From: Microvirga aerophila
GTDB lineage: Bacteria; Pseudomonadota; Alphaproteobacteria; Rhizobiales; Beijerinckiaceae
Reading direction: 5' to 3'
Length of the DNA: 64,000 bases
Assembly (NCBI RefSeq): GCF_003332305.1
Contig: NZ_QOIO01000025.1
Span: 27,992 to 91,991, forward strand
Under the pieces are notes generated by a model. It did no database searches and was not told the origin of the DNA. It saw nothing but the letters and a program-made list of their open reading frames with translations. The position numbers and the translations under genes are program-made. Shown here one piece after another: positions 11,101-19,940 of the stretch. Numbering within the stretch: position 1 is the first letter of the stretch; the number at the start of each line of letters is the position of its first letter.

Positions 11101-11546
11101 TCGTCCTCGTGAGCTTTGGGCCAGCCAAAGTAGGCGAGCACCCCATCGCCCATGAACTTGGCCACATGGCCCTCGAAGCGGGCGATCTCGCCGGTCACGG
11201 CATTTTGAAAGGCGCGGATGATCTCATGCATCTCTTCGGGATCGAGGCGCGCGGCGAGCGCCGTCGAGCTGACGAGATCGCAGAACATCACGGTCAGCTG
11301 CCGGCGCTCGGCTTCGGGGGGTGCATTTGTCCCCTCCCTAAGCCGATGTACAGCGCTGGGTTGGTTGTCGTGCAGCGCGGCGATGGCCTTGAGCAACTTC
11401 TTGCGGTGGCCGAGGAGCACTCCGAGCTTCTCGAGGTCGGCCTCGCCGAGTTCAGGCAAGACCTCAGCGTCGACGGCGTTGGCGCGGAACACCGCCTCGT
11501 ATTGTTCGAGACCGAGGGATTGAAGCCATGCGCCGATGTCCATCAT
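8199..11546 (-). CDS. SAM domain - class III cyclase - AAA ATPase - TPR signalling protein (copy 1)
   Basis: About 1,115 aa. The start is the ATG pair at 11541-11546 after a GAGGGAG ribosome site; a longer frame to 11651 adds non-homologous residues. Residues 1-60 form a sterile alpha motif (IGAWLQSLGLEQYEAVFRAN). A class III nucleotide cyclase domain follows at about 80-265 (VMFCDLVSSTALA, FMGDGVLAYFGWP, VVGETPNLAARL). A STAND/AAA ATPase comes next, with Walker A GEAGIGKSR near 307 and Walker B-like RVEDPHWVDP near 441, then TPR-type helices to the end. Probably cytoplasmic; makes cAMP or cGMP under control of an NTP switch. Two paralogues lie at 15.2 and 60.3 kb. Confidence 0.9.
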   Translation of the reverse strand: MMDIGAWLQSLGLEQYEAVFRANAVDAEVLPELGEADLEKLGVLLGHRKKLLKAIAALHDNQPSAVHRLREGTNAPPEAERRQLTVMFCDLVSSTALAARLDPEEMHEIIRAFQNAVTGEIARFEGHVAKFMGDGVLAYFGWPKAHEDEAERAVRAGLAIAEAVASMPSSGGTPLSVRIGVATGLVVVGDLIGQGEARERVVVGETPNLAARLQGLAPPGSVVVSETTRRLLGGTFDLDDLGPQTLKGLERPTIAYRVHQESAVEGRFEAHQAGQLLPMVGREPELATILDRWRQARTGEGQCVLLIGEAGIGKSRITQATLDALADEPLTVVSYQCSPYHVGSPLWPVVHHLNHVAGLSAGDSTEQRLAKLEAFLRPTMGDNPEAVHLLGALLGLDASAHYPPLDLTPQQRRARTLDILVEQVIRLAAAQPVVLRVEDPHWVDPTTLELIELILSRITQARVLMLLTARPSFQPSFSRHQHVTWLTLNRLRSQDARAIIDGVAGGKAVPDEVMGELLAKTDGVPLYLEELTRTVLESGLLRQTDTAYVADIPLPALAIPSSLHDSLMARLDRLRPVKEVAQTAACIGREFSYELLSAVAPVSEADLRDALGQLMAAELVFGQGAPPAATYTFKHALLRDAAYQSLLKSRRELTHRRIAQVLQDRFPSLVESQPELLARHYTEAGLTEPAIEAWRRAGARSAARSANHEAIGHFQRALDLLEKLAPSAQRDHLEADLRLAQVVPLIAVHGFGSPLVETCASRAKALGATLADWPGRFAAHRVVWNSCLMRHPVPRTVDLARELYSLATQDEDVVRLAIACRALGYTLFIAGEQGEADQLLERGAVLADSRPEAEFKIYGEQPQIVCRLYRGAVHSLLGFPEEAARIAEEGLMRARALNNPHTLAWSLVSTGNAHNFGRNAGVAERLGAEALQVSREHRLPQWLAFAEEIRGWALCQLGEHQEGLALLEDALRRLHATGAVLHTSRIGCYLAQGYLLSVRLDEARAHLAAARQHSETYGEQYMLAELYRQQAALLRAEKAPIDEVERNLQLAVTTAQRQAARLLELRAATDLAKLWAQGGERERAWRLLHPVCHGFQDGLRLSDVEEARSVLNTVS

Positions 11547-11726
11547 TGCTCCCTCTTCGCGCGGCAACTTTACCGAAAGCGCCGCCGGATGGCGACCATT
11601 GCTGCTCGCATGCAGGGGTGCTGCGTCATCTGCGCCGGGAGGTGAGCGCAACCATCTGTCAGATGCAGTTCGAGGAGATGATGACGCGGAGGGCCCCCTC
11701 GCTCGAGCCGAGCCTTGTGCCCTGGA

Positions 11727-13073
11727 CTAAGCATGCGGCCTGTCATGCTCCAGCGCAAACAGCCGCCATTTCGCAGGCACTCCCTTGAGGGTGCGCAGGC
11801 CCCGGTCCTGAAACTGCAGGCCCGAACCGGCGACCAGGTCCCTCACCGTGCTTGAGACCAGCACCTCGCCGGGAGCGGCCGCCGCCGCGACCCGGGCTCC
11901 GATATGAACAGCGATCCCGCCCACATCCGCCCCACCCGCCATGACCTCGCACTCACCGGTGTGCAGCCCTGATCGAATCTCGATCCCGAGCTGCCGCACC
12001 GCATCCCGGACGGCACACGCACAACGGATGGCTCGCGCCGGCCCATCAAACGTCGCCAGGATACCGTCGCCCACCGTGTTAATCTCCCGGCCGTTGAACC
12101 GACCGAGTTCCTGCCGCACCAGGCGATAGTAGCTCTCCAACTGGTCACGCCAGCGGCGGTCACCGAGAGTGGCTGCCCTCTCGGTGGAGCCGACCATGTC
12201 AACGAACAGAACTGTGGCGAGCACCCGGTCCGGCTCAGGAACGTGACGCACACCCGTGAGAAACTCCTGGATCTCAGTGATGATGGCGTCGGCATCGCCG
12301 ACCCAAGGAAGGTGGTCCCGACCGGCCAGCTCCACATATTTCGCCCCGGGGATCTGTTGCGCCATGTGGCGCCCCGCAGCCACAGGGACGTTCACGTCGT
12401 CGCGGCGATGCAGGACCAAGGTGGGGACATGCACCGCGGGTAGCACGGGTGTGACATCGATCTCGCTGTTCATCCGTATCAGCGCCATCGCAGCCCCGGG
12501 ACTGGCGCTCAGGCGCTCGAAGCGGCCCCACCAGTTCCGGAACTGCTCGTCGTCCACCATGCTCGGGGCAAAGCGGATTAAGCTCAGGCCGGTGCCCCAG
12601 GACGCATCCATGAATTGGAGCATGAATTCGAGCTCCTGCGGCGTCGCCACCAAGGAGCTGAACTCCGCAAAGCTGCCGTAGAGCACCAAGGCGGCGGTCC
12701 GTTCCGGATAAGTGGCGGCGAACAGCACGCTCATCGGACCACCTTCGGACACGCCGATGATAGCCGCCCGCTCGGACCCTGCGGCGTCGAGGACGGCCCG
12801 TACATCGTCCATCCGCTGCTCGAGGGTGGGCACCTGTGGCACCCGGTCCGAGAGCCCGGAGCCGCGCTTGTCGAATAGGATCAGGCGGGAAAAGGAGGCT
12901 AGGCGGCCTAACAAGCGGGCGCAGGCGGGCTCCTCCCAGAACCATTCGACGTGGGAGATGAAGCCCGGGACGACCACCAAGTCGAGCGGGCCCGTCCCGA
13001 CAATCTGGTAGGCGATATGAACATCGCCGCTCTTGGCGTAACGCGTCTCCGGCAGAGTGCGCGAGCGTTCCAT
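11727..13073 (-). CDS. Alpha/beta hydrolase - class III adenylate/guanylate cyclase fusion
   Basis: A 448-aa two-domain protein. Residues 10-275 are an alpha/beta hydrolase with nucleophile elbow GVSEGG (Ser109), oxyanion region VVPGFISH, and a late catalytic ELAGRDHLPW His. Residues 285-445 are a class III cyclase: ATVLFVDMVGSTERAA, INTVGDGILATFDGPARA, and GIAVHIGARVAAAA. The last part lacks the usual N-x3-R spacing (R present, Asn replaced by His/Gly), so activity is uncertain. This fusion type is known in actinobacteria and Rhizobiales. It is 181 bp upstream of copy 1 of the SAM-cyclase on the same strand. Confidence 0.88.
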   Translation of the reverse strand: MERSRTLPETRYAKSGDVHIAYQIVGTGPLDLVVVPGFISHVEWFWEEPACARLLGRLASFSRLILFDKRGSGLSDRVPQVPTLEQRMDDVRAVLDAAGSERAAIIGVSEGGPMSVLFAATYPERTAALVLYGSFAEFSSLVATPQELEFMLQFMDASWGTGLSLIRFAPSMVDDEQFRNWWGRFERLSASPGAAMALIRMNSEIDVTPVLPAVHVPTLVLHRRDDVNVPVAAGRHMAQQIPGAKYVELAGRDHLPWVGDADAIITEIQEFLTGVRHVPEPDRVLATVLFVDMVGSTERAATLGDRRWRDQLESYYRLVRQELGRFNGREINTVGDGILATFDGPARAIRCACAVRDAVRQLGIEIRSGLHTGECEVMAGGADVGGIAVHIGARVAAAAAPGEVLVSSTVRDLVAGSGLQFQDRGLRTLKGVPAKWRLFALEHDRPHA

Positions 13074-13350
13074 CGGGCTTCCTTCCGGCGGGGCCGTGCC
13101 GGCGCTAAACCTTAATCAAGATGCACCTTCCGGCGACGCGCGTCCAAGGCAATCAGTCTTGTTCAGCCTGGACCAGAGCCGGCCCGGCGTATGCGCCGAA
13201 AGCGCCTCGTTCACGGAGAACGTCTTGGCGAGGTCATCGCCAAGGCCGAAAGAGGATCATCGGTAGTGAGATCCGCGCCGCAGCAGGTGTGGTATCCTTG
13301 ATCAGCGCGTCAGCCGCTGAAAGGATCCTGAGGCGTTGGAGGACAAGGCC

Positions 13351-13482
13351 ATGGCACACCGCGAACAGCATGGGAACCGCGAAGCCAAAAAGCCCAAGAA
13401 GACCAAGCCGAGTTCGGACACCCAGCCCGGGACGTGGGCCGTCAGCGAGGTGATCGAGGCGAAAGCCACGGCGAAGCATTAG
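13351..13482 (+). CDS. Small basic protein (43 aa)
   Basis: A short gene with a strong GGAGG ribosome site nine bases before ATG 13351 and stop TAG at 13480-13482. The protein is very basic in its first half (MAHREQHGNREAKKPKKTK) and ends VSEVIEAKATAKH. Short Lys-rich proteins of this kind are common in Methylobacteriaceae. Function is unknown. Confidence 0.65.
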   Translation: MAHREQHGNREAKKPKKTKPSSDTQPGTWAVSEVIEAKATAKH

Positions 13483-13578
13483 CCTCAGCATTCGCCACTG
13501 ACGTGGCTGGGAGCGGAACGGCCGCAGGGAAGCCTGCGTTGACTTGCAGGGCTTAACTTAGGTTAAGGGAGGCCGATC

Positions 13579-13917
13579 ATGCGCCTCAGTCCCAGAGAGC
13601 TCCTGATCGTTGGCGTTGCCATGGCCAGCCTAGTGATCGGCCTGAGCTCGAAGGCCCAGGCCCAGGGCCAGCCTCAGACCTCCGAGACCCTCAAGTCCGA
13701 GAGCACCGGTCCCCAAGATCCGCGCTCCACCGGCCCGGTGGGCCGCTCGAAGGAGCCGCTGAGCGACAAGCTCGACCGTACAGACGGTGTGATCCGCCCG
13801 CCGGCCGACATCGCGCCAGAGATGTCCGTCCGCCCGCCGGTTCCGAACCCCGGCACGACGCGGGTCATCCCGCCCCCGGGTTCCCCAAGCGGCGACCAGA
13901 CTGTTGAGCCGAAGTGA
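13579..13917 (+). CDS. Secreted proline-rich protein of unknown function
   Basis: A 112-aa protein with signal peptide (hydrophobic LLIVGVAMASLVIGL, cleavage after AQA) and a low-complexity mature part rich in Pro, Ser, Gly and Thr, ending with PPPGSPSGDQTVEPK. It is likely periplasmic or cell-wall associated and intrinsically disordered. An AGGGAGG ribosome site precedes the ATG. No domain is recognised. Confidence 0.65.
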   Translation: MRLSPRELLIVGVAMASLVIGLSSKAQAQGQPQTSETLKSESTGPQDPRSTGPVGRSKEPLSDKLDRTDGVIRPPADIAPEMSVRPPVPNPGTTRVIPPPGSPSGDQTVEPK

Positions 13918-14143
13918 GAATCAGTCGCCAGACCGACGATACCCGTAGCTTCCAACACTGCCCTGCTTGGCCACATCATTGAATTCGCCCATGAGGTCAT
14001 TGGAGCGTGCTCGTCCTGAGCGGGCGCGGCGTCGGAGATCGTGGTATGGGCGAACGAGATCCGGAAGCGCCGGCGCAACCGTACCGTCGCGTGTGTCCAT
14101 GGAAGCGGCTATATTCCGGCCTTGTGAGCTGGGGAGTTGTCCC

Positions 14144-14983
14144 ATGAGTGATGCGAGGATGACGTCGACAGGCCATGCGGTGAGCGACGCACCATGGCTG
14201 GACCTCCACTTCCAGATAGCCCGGGCCGAGTACGAGGAGGCGCTCCGCTTCGTCGGCATCGAACCCGGCTGGAACGTGCTCGATGCGGGCTGCGGCTCGG
14301 GCGGGTACATCCCCCTCCTGTGCGAGCTCGTCGGCCCCGCAGGTCAGGTTGCCGCGCTCGATCTGGCGCCCGAGAACGTCACCCAAGTCGAGCGCATCAT
14401 CCAGGATGGACACTGTGCGGCCCCCGTGAACCTTCGCGTCGGCAGCGTGCTGGACCTACCCTTCGCGGACGCCACGTTCGACTGCGTGTGGTGCGCCAAT
14501 GTCGCCCAGTACCTGACGGACGTGGAATTCACCCGCGTCATGGGCGAGTTTCGCCGTGTGACCAAGCCCGGCGGCATCGTCGCTGTGAAGGACTCTGATG
14601 GGACGCTCCTGCAATTGCTGCCACTGGATCCGGCGATCTGGGCCCGTCACGTTGCGGTACGCCGGGCCAAGGCGGCCGAGACCGGAGTGCTGGGCGCCTG
14701 GTGCGGATCCTCGCTGGCCCGGTTCTTCCGCCAAGCGGGGCTGATCGATATCGTCCGCAAGGGTTGGTTGGTGGAACGCTGGGCCCCGGTGCCGGCCTAT
14801 GCGCGCCAGTTCCACACCATGGGCCTGCGCTATCATGCCAAGCTCGCGGCGGAGAACGGCCTCTCCCGATCGGACTGCGAAGCGCTGGCTGCGGCAGCGG
14901 AGGATCCGGACCACCTGTTCGATGACCCTGACTTCTGCTTCCGCGAGTACTTTGTCGTCACCTTGGGACGTGTACCGGCCTAA
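14144..14983 (+). CDS. Class I SAM-dependent methyltransferase
   Basis: A 279-aa protein starting at ATG 14144 (GGGGAG ribosome site). Motif I is VLDAGCGSGGYIPLL near residue 48, followed by an acidic motif II (VAALDLAPENVTQ), then FDCVWCANVAQYL and a GGIVAVKDSD loop. It resembles UbiE/Methyltransf_11 enzymes acting on small molecules. Substrate is not deducible. It lies alone between convergent or divergent neighbours. Confidence 0.85.
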   Translation: MSDARMTSTGHAVSDAPWLDLHFQIARAEYEEALRFVGIEPGWNVLDAGCGSGGYIPLLCELVGPAGQVAALDLAPENVTQVERIIQDGHCAAPVNLRVGSVLDLPFADATFDCVWCANVAQYLTDVEFTRVMGEFRRVTKPGGIVAVKDSDGTLLQLLPLDPAIWARHVAVRRAKAAETGVLGAWCGSSLARFFRQAGLIDIVRKGWLVERWAPVPAYARQFHTMGLRYHAKLAAENGLSRSDCEALAAAAEDPDHLFDDPDFCFREYFVVTLGRVPA

Positions 14984-15230
14984 CCGAGGGCTTTCCCGGT
15001 GATGGACAAACACGATTGGGTGATTGGCCGCTCTGGATTAATCCAGGGAGGCTTCCGTTCCCTGCAGATTTCCGCCTGGCCCAGAAGCTGGCGAAGGAAC
15101 CACGTTACCTTCGGGCCACACGTTGCCATTTGCCCGGAGTCGGTTCGTGACGTTTGTTCGCGCCCTCCCCGCCGTTATACGGTAGGTTGAAGAGCCTGGC
15201 ATTGCGATCACCATCAAGCCGGGAGGGCTC

Positions 15231-18200
15231 ATGGACGTTGGCACGTGGCTGCGCGATCTGGGGCTGGGACAGTACGAGCAAGCGTTCCGCGAGAACGACA
15301 TCGATGGCGACGTCCTGGCCGACCTCACCGCCGATGACCTGAGCGGGCTCGGTGTCGTCTCGATCGGCCACCGCCGCAAGCTGCTCGCCGCCATCGCCGC
15401 CCTGCGCGCGGGCCCGCCTCCAGGGCCTGTCCCTTCCACGCAAGCATGGACCGCGCCCGCCGGGACAGCCCTGCCGCTTCCGGAGGCCGAGCGACGGCAA
15501 CTCACGGTGATGTTCGTCGATCTCGTCGGCTCGACGGCGCTCGCGGCACGCCTGGACCCCGAAGACATGCGTGAGGTGATCGGGACCTATCACCGCAGCA
15601 TTGCGGAGACGGTTGGCCGCTTCGGTGGTTTTGTCGCCAAGTACATGGGCGACGGGGTCCTGGTCTATTTCGGCTGGCCCCACGCGGACGAGGCCGATGC
15701 CGAGCGCGCCGTGCGCGCTGCCCTGACCACACTGGACGTGATCGGCCAGATCGCGCCCGCTGGTGAACGGCTAGCCGCGCGCATCGGCATCGCCAGTGGC
15801 CTCGCCGTCGTGGGCGACCTGCTGGGCGCCGGTGCCGCACGGGAGCAGACCGTGATCGGCGAGACCCCGAACCTTGCCGCACGGCTGCAATCACTTGCTG
15901 ATCCCGGCTGCGCGGTCATCGACGCCGAAACCCGCCAGCGCATCGGCGGCCTGTTCGAGTGCCGCGAGCTTGGCGCGGTTCACCTCAAGGGCCTGCCCGG
16001 GCCGGTCTGCGCCTGGCAGGTGCTGAGCGAGGCCATGGTTCAGAGCCGCTTCGAGGCCATGCATAAGGCCGCCCTCACGCCGCTCGTCGGGCGCGACGAC
16101 GAGCTCGAGCTGCTGCTGCGCCGCTGGCGGCAGGCGAAGGAGGGCGAAGGGCAGGTGGTGCTCACCTCCGGCGAGCCCGGCATCGGCAAGTCGCGCCTGA
16201 TCGCTGCGCTCGAGGAGCGCGTGGCCCTAGAGGCGCATCTCAAACTCAAGTACTTCTGCTCGCCGCATCACCGAGACAGCGCTCTCCAGCCGATCATCGC
16301 GCGCTGGCGGAACGAGGTTGGTTTCGTCGACGGCGAGGCTGCGGATGCACGGCTCGACAAGCTGGAAACCCTGCTGCGCCCACTTGGCGCCGCCCCGGAC
16401 GAGCTGGCACTCATCGCCGAGATGCTCGGTGTGCCAGGGGGAGAGCGGTATCCGCCGCCGGCTCTCAGCCCGGAGCAGAAAAAGGAGCAGACCGTCGGAG
16501 CCTTGCTGCGAATTCTCGAAGAACGGGCCCACCGGTCCCCCGTGCTGATGCTGTTCGAGGACGTGCATTGGGCCGATCCAAGCTCGCTCGAGCTGTTGGA
16601 CAGGTTGATCCTGCGCTTGGCCTCGCTGCCGGCGCTGGTGGTCATCTCGTTCCGGCCAGAGTTTCAAGCGCCCTGGGTTGGTCAGGCGGGTGTGACCCTG
16701 ATGGCGCTGAGCCGTCTCAGCCCGCGTCAGGCCGCGGCGCTCGCCTCCCAGGTGGTCGTGGGCCAGGCGCTGCCGGCCGGGATGCTGGAACGGATTGTGG
16801 CGCAAACCGACGGTGTGCCCCTGTTCATCGAGGAGTTGACCAAGGCCGTGCTGGAGGGCGCCGGCCAGCCCGACGCTGCTGTCGCAGCGCTTCCGATCCC
16901 GAGCACTTTGCAGGCTTCGCTGACGGCTCGGCTGGATCGGCTGCCGGTCGCGAAGCAGGTGGCGCAGATCGGCGCCATGATCGGCCGCGAGTTCAGCCAT
17001 GAACTGTTGGCCGCCGTGGCCGGACTGCCCGAGGCAGCCTTGACGCAGGGACTGGACGAGCTCGTCAATGCCGGTCTCGCGTTCCGTCGCGGCACGCCGC
17101 CCGAAGCGACCTACACGTTCAAGCACGCACTCGTACAGGACGCCGCCTACGTGAGCCTATTGCGGGGCACACGACAGAAGCTGCACGCCCGGATCGCCCA
17201 GGTGCTGGAAGAGCGCTGGCCGGACGTGGTCGAAACCCAGCCTGAGCTGCTTGCCCATCACTTCACCCAGGCGGGACTGACCGAGCGGGCTGCGGAGTAC
17301 TGGCAGCGGGCTGGGGAACGCACCTTCCGGCAGTCGGCCGTTGCAGAAGCCATCGGCCATCTCACCAGGTGCATTGCCCTCGTGCGGACCTTTCCCGAAA
17401 CCCGCGCGCGAGCCGAACGCGAGCTGCATCTCCAGACGATGCTCGGTCAGGCGTACATCGCCCGACACGGCCACGGGGCACCTGAAACCGCCGCCGCTTT
17501 CGCACGGGCGCAGGATTTGGTCGAGGCCGTGGGGGAGGTGTCGCAGCAGTTTCCGGTGCTGTATGGGTTCTGGGCTGTCCAATTCGTCCGCATGGCGCTT
17601 CCCGAGCAGCAGAAGCTGGCCGGGCAAACTCTCGCCCTGGCCGCGCAGCATCCTGACCCGGAGCGATTGTGCCTGGCGCACCGAATGTGCGGTGCGACCG
17701 ATGAGGCCGGAGGTGAGCTGCTCCCCGCCCGCGCACACCTTGAGCAGGCCGTTGCGCTGTACGAGCCGGAACGGCACGGTTCGACGGCCTTTGTCTTCGG
17801 CCAGGACCTTGGTGTGTCGGCGCTTGCCCATCTGACCTGGGTGCTGTGGCTGCTGGGCTATCCGGATCAGGCATCCCACCGCCAAGCCGAGGGGTTGGCC
17901 CTGGCGTATCGGGTTGGCCATAAGAACACGCTCGGGTTTGCGCTGATGTACAGCGCGATGGTGGGTGCTTTTGGCCGCGATGCCAGATCAGCCGCGGAGC
18001 ACGCGGCGACGTTGCTGGAGCTCGCCCGGGAGCACAAGCTGGATCTGTGGGCCGCCAGCGCGACGGTTGTCCAGGGCTGGGCCTTGGCTCGCCAGGGCCA
18101 GGGAACCGACGGGATCGCCATGATCCACCACGGGCTCGCGGATTGGAACGCTAGCGGTGCCGAGTGGATGCGACCGTTCTTCCTGGGCTTGCTGGCTGAA

Positions 18201-18578
18201 GCGTGCGCCCTCTCCGGGGACATACAACGGGGGCTCGGTGGCTTGGACGAGGCTCTGGCAGCGGTTGAGCGAACGGGGGAGCGCTGGCCTGAGGCCGAAC
18301 TGCATCGCTTGCGCGGACAGCTTTTGGCCGCCCTGCCGGACGGCGGAAGACCAGACGAGGCGAGCGCCGCGTTTGAGCGCGCGATCGAAATCGCCCGACA
18401 TCAATCGGCGAAGTCCTGGGAGCTCCGGGCCGCCGCCAGCCTCGCCAAACACTGGCGCGATCAGGGCAAACCTGCCGACGCTCGCAACCTGCTCGTGCCC
18501 GTGTCTGCGTGGTTCACCGAGGGCTGTGAGACACCGGATGTCGACGAGGCCAAGGCACTGCTCGACACCCTGATGTGA
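15231..18578 (+). CDS. SAM domain - class III cyclase - AAA ATPase - TPR signalling protein (copy 2)
   Basis: A 1,115-aa protein with a GGAGG site before ATG 15231. Order: SAM domain (VGTWLRDLGLGQYEQAFREN), cyclase at about 85-265 (MFVDLVGSTALAAR, YMGDGVLVYFGWP, VIGETPNLAARL), AAA/STAND ATPase with Walker A SGEPGIGKSR at about 312 and Walker B LFEDVHWADP near 443, then TPR-like repeats. The metal-binding aspartates of the cyclase (FVDL and MGDG) are kept. The copy at 8.2 kb lies on the opposite strand. Confidence 0.9.
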   Translation: MDVGTWLRDLGLGQYEQAFRENDIDGDVLADLTADDLSGLGVVSIGHRRKLLAAIAALRAGPPPGPVPSTQAWTAPAGTALPLPEAERRQLTVMFVDLVGSTALAARLDPEDMREVIGTYHRSIAETVGRFGGFVAKYMGDGVLVYFGWPHADEADAERAVRAALTTLDVIGQIAPAGERLAARIGIASGLAVVGDLLGAGAAREQTVIGETPNLAARLQSLADPGCAVIDAETRQRIGGLFECRELGAVHLKGLPGPVCAWQVLSEAMVQSRFEAMHKAALTPLVGRDDELELLLRRWRQAKEGEGQVVLTSGEPGIGKSRLIAALEERVALEAHLKLKYFCSPHHRDSALQPIIARWRNEVGFVDGEAADARLDKLETLLRPLGAAPDELALIAEMLGVPGGERYPPPALSPEQKKEQTVGALLRILEERAHRSPVLMLFEDVHWADPSSLELLDRLILRLASLPALVVISFRPEFQAPWVGQAGVTLMALSRLSPRQAAALASQVVVGQALPAGMLERIVAQTDGVPLFIEELTKAVLEGAGQPDAAVAALPIPSTLQASLTARLDRLPVAKQVAQIGAMIGREFSHELLAAVAGLPEAALTQGLDELVNAGLAFRRGTPPEATYTFKHALVQDAAYVSLLRGTRQKLHARIAQVLEERWPDVVETQPELLAHHFTQAGLTERAAEYWQRAGERTFRQSAVAEAIGHLTRCIALVRTFPETRARAERELHLQTMLGQAYIARHGHGAPETAAAFARAQDLVEAVGEVSQQFPVLYGFWAVQFVRMALPEQQKLAGQTLALAAQHPDPERLCLAHRMCGATDEAGGELLPARAHLEQAVALYEPERHGSTAFVFGQDLGVSALAHLTWVLWLLGYPDQASHRQAEGLALAYRVGHKNTLGFALMYSAMVGAFGRDARSAAEHAATLLELAREHKLDLWAASATVVQGWALARQGQGTDGIAMIHHGLADWNASGAEWMRPFFLGLLAEACALSGDIQRGLGGLDEALAAVERTGERWPEAELHRLRGQLLAALPDGGRPDEASAAFERAIEIARHQSAKSWELRAAASLAKHWRDQGKPADARNLLVPVSAWFTEGCETPDVDEAKALLDTLM

Positions 18579-18809
18579 CTCAAGCCGGCTCGATGTCGCC
18601 GGGAATGGAAGCAACCCGATCTGATGCCCGCATCGGTCAAACCAAGACAATGGCCCTGCCCTCCAGGAACGTCTGCTTTGGCAGCGGCACGAGCAGACCA
18701 AAGCTCTACGTCTGATAGGTGCAGCAAGTGGGAGTCGAGTTCCTCCCAGGGCCCTTCGTCGACAGGCAATCCCGTGCTACCTTCAACCCGCTGGATGGGA
18801 GGAGACGAA

Positions 18810-19613
18810 ATGCGGGTGCACGTCCTCGCACTTGCTCTCCTGGTTCATGGCGGGGCCGAGGCGGCATCCCGTCGAACCTTCGTCAGCTTCGATGCTCCGG
18901 ATATCCGGCCGTCGTTCAGCTTCGACAAGGCCTATGAGACAGGGCCGATGCTGAACTTGACCGGCGTGCTCACGGTGCCCGAAGCACGGGGACGAGTGGC
19001 TGCCATCGTTCATCTCCATGGCTGTTCCGGTGCCGTGCGATCCCTGGACGAGTTCTGGACGGCACGCTTCGTCGAATGGGGCTATGCCGTCTTGCGCCTC
19101 GACAGCCTTTCACCGCGGAGCCTCATGAACGTATGCGTCTCCGATGCGGTGTCACCCTACGGCCGCGCAGCCGACGCTTATGCGGCAAAGGCCTGGCTTG
19201 GTCGCCAGCCGGAGATTGATGCGGACCGCATTGCGGTGGCCGGCTGGTCGCACGGCGGATCGACCGTCCTGAAGGCGCTGGGATTTCCGCCAGGCGACTT
19301 CGGGGCCGATCCGACCACCGAGCCATTCCGAGGCGGGATCGCGTTCTACCCATGGTGCGAAAGGCCGAATGCCATCCTCGCCCCGCTTCTAATCCTTGCA
19401 GGCGAAGCGGACACCTGGACGCCTGCCGAATCCTGTCGCGACTTGCGCGGGATGGAGAAGGTGCGCGTTGAGTCCTATCCGAACGCCACACACGGATTCG
19501 ACGTGCCTGGTGTCGATCTCATCATGCTGGGCCACAGGATCAGGTACCAACCCGAGGCGGCGGCCGCCGCGACTCAGGCCGTCCGCACCTTCCTGGCAGA
19601 GATCATGCGCTAA
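18810..19613 (+). CDS. Dienelactone-hydrolase-like secreted alpha/beta hydrolase
   Basis: A 267-aa protein; ATG 18810 follows a strong GGGAGGAG site and opens a signal peptide (VLALALLVHGGAEA). The hydrolase core has AIVHLHGCSG (oxyanion hole), nucleophile elbow VAGWSHGG, acid site LILAGEADTWTPA and the catalytic His in NATHGFDVPG. This is the dienelactone hydrolase/prolyl oligopeptidase pattern, though with Ser rather than Cys as nucleophile. It is likely a periplasmic esterase or peptidase of unknown substrate. Confidence 0.85.
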   Translation: MRVHVLALALLVHGGAEAASRRTFVSFDAPDIRPSFSFDKAYETGPMLNLTGVLTVPEARGRVAAIVHLHGCSGAVRSLDEFWTARFVEWGYAVLRLDSLSPRSLMNVCVSDAVSPYGRAADAYAAKAWLGRQPEIDADRIAVAGWSHGGSTVLKALGFPPGDFGADPTTEPFRGGIAFYPWCERPNAILAPLLILAGEADTWTPAESCRDLRGMEKVRVESYPNATHGFDVPGVDLIMLGHRIRYQPEAAAAATQAVRTFLAEIMR

Positions 19614-19940
19614 TCTCCTCCCACCCGCTGAGCGCTGTATCACGGGCGCCTGGAGCAGATGAGTTCACACGTCGAACGATGTTGTCGAGCGCGTGCGCAG
19701 CCTCCCCGCTCGCCGCGGAAGCGCAACAGCCCAATACGATCTGAGGCGACGGACCGTTTAGCGTCAAACCAGTAAACCCTTACCCTTAGGAACGTACGGT
19801 GTTCTGGTCCTAAGCGGACATCCGGTCTACATCCGGGATGTGCCAAAGACGACATATCAGCTCGGCCTACACCTCTCCCTCAATACTGCTTCGCGTTGGT
19901 GGAATAGAAGCGATATTGATGTTTGGAAGAGCCCGCCAGC
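19614..19940. other. Intergenic between convergent genes, no gene seen
   Basis: The stretch lies between the hydrolase and the membrane cyclase, which converge. It contains no reading frame with a ribosome site or family resemblance, and no strong terminator hairpin was found. Confidence 0.4.

Noticed and set aside
16227..17126. Minus-strand frame of 299 codons
   Set aside because: Antisense shadow of copy 2 of the SAM-cyclase gene; Gln/His-rich composition.
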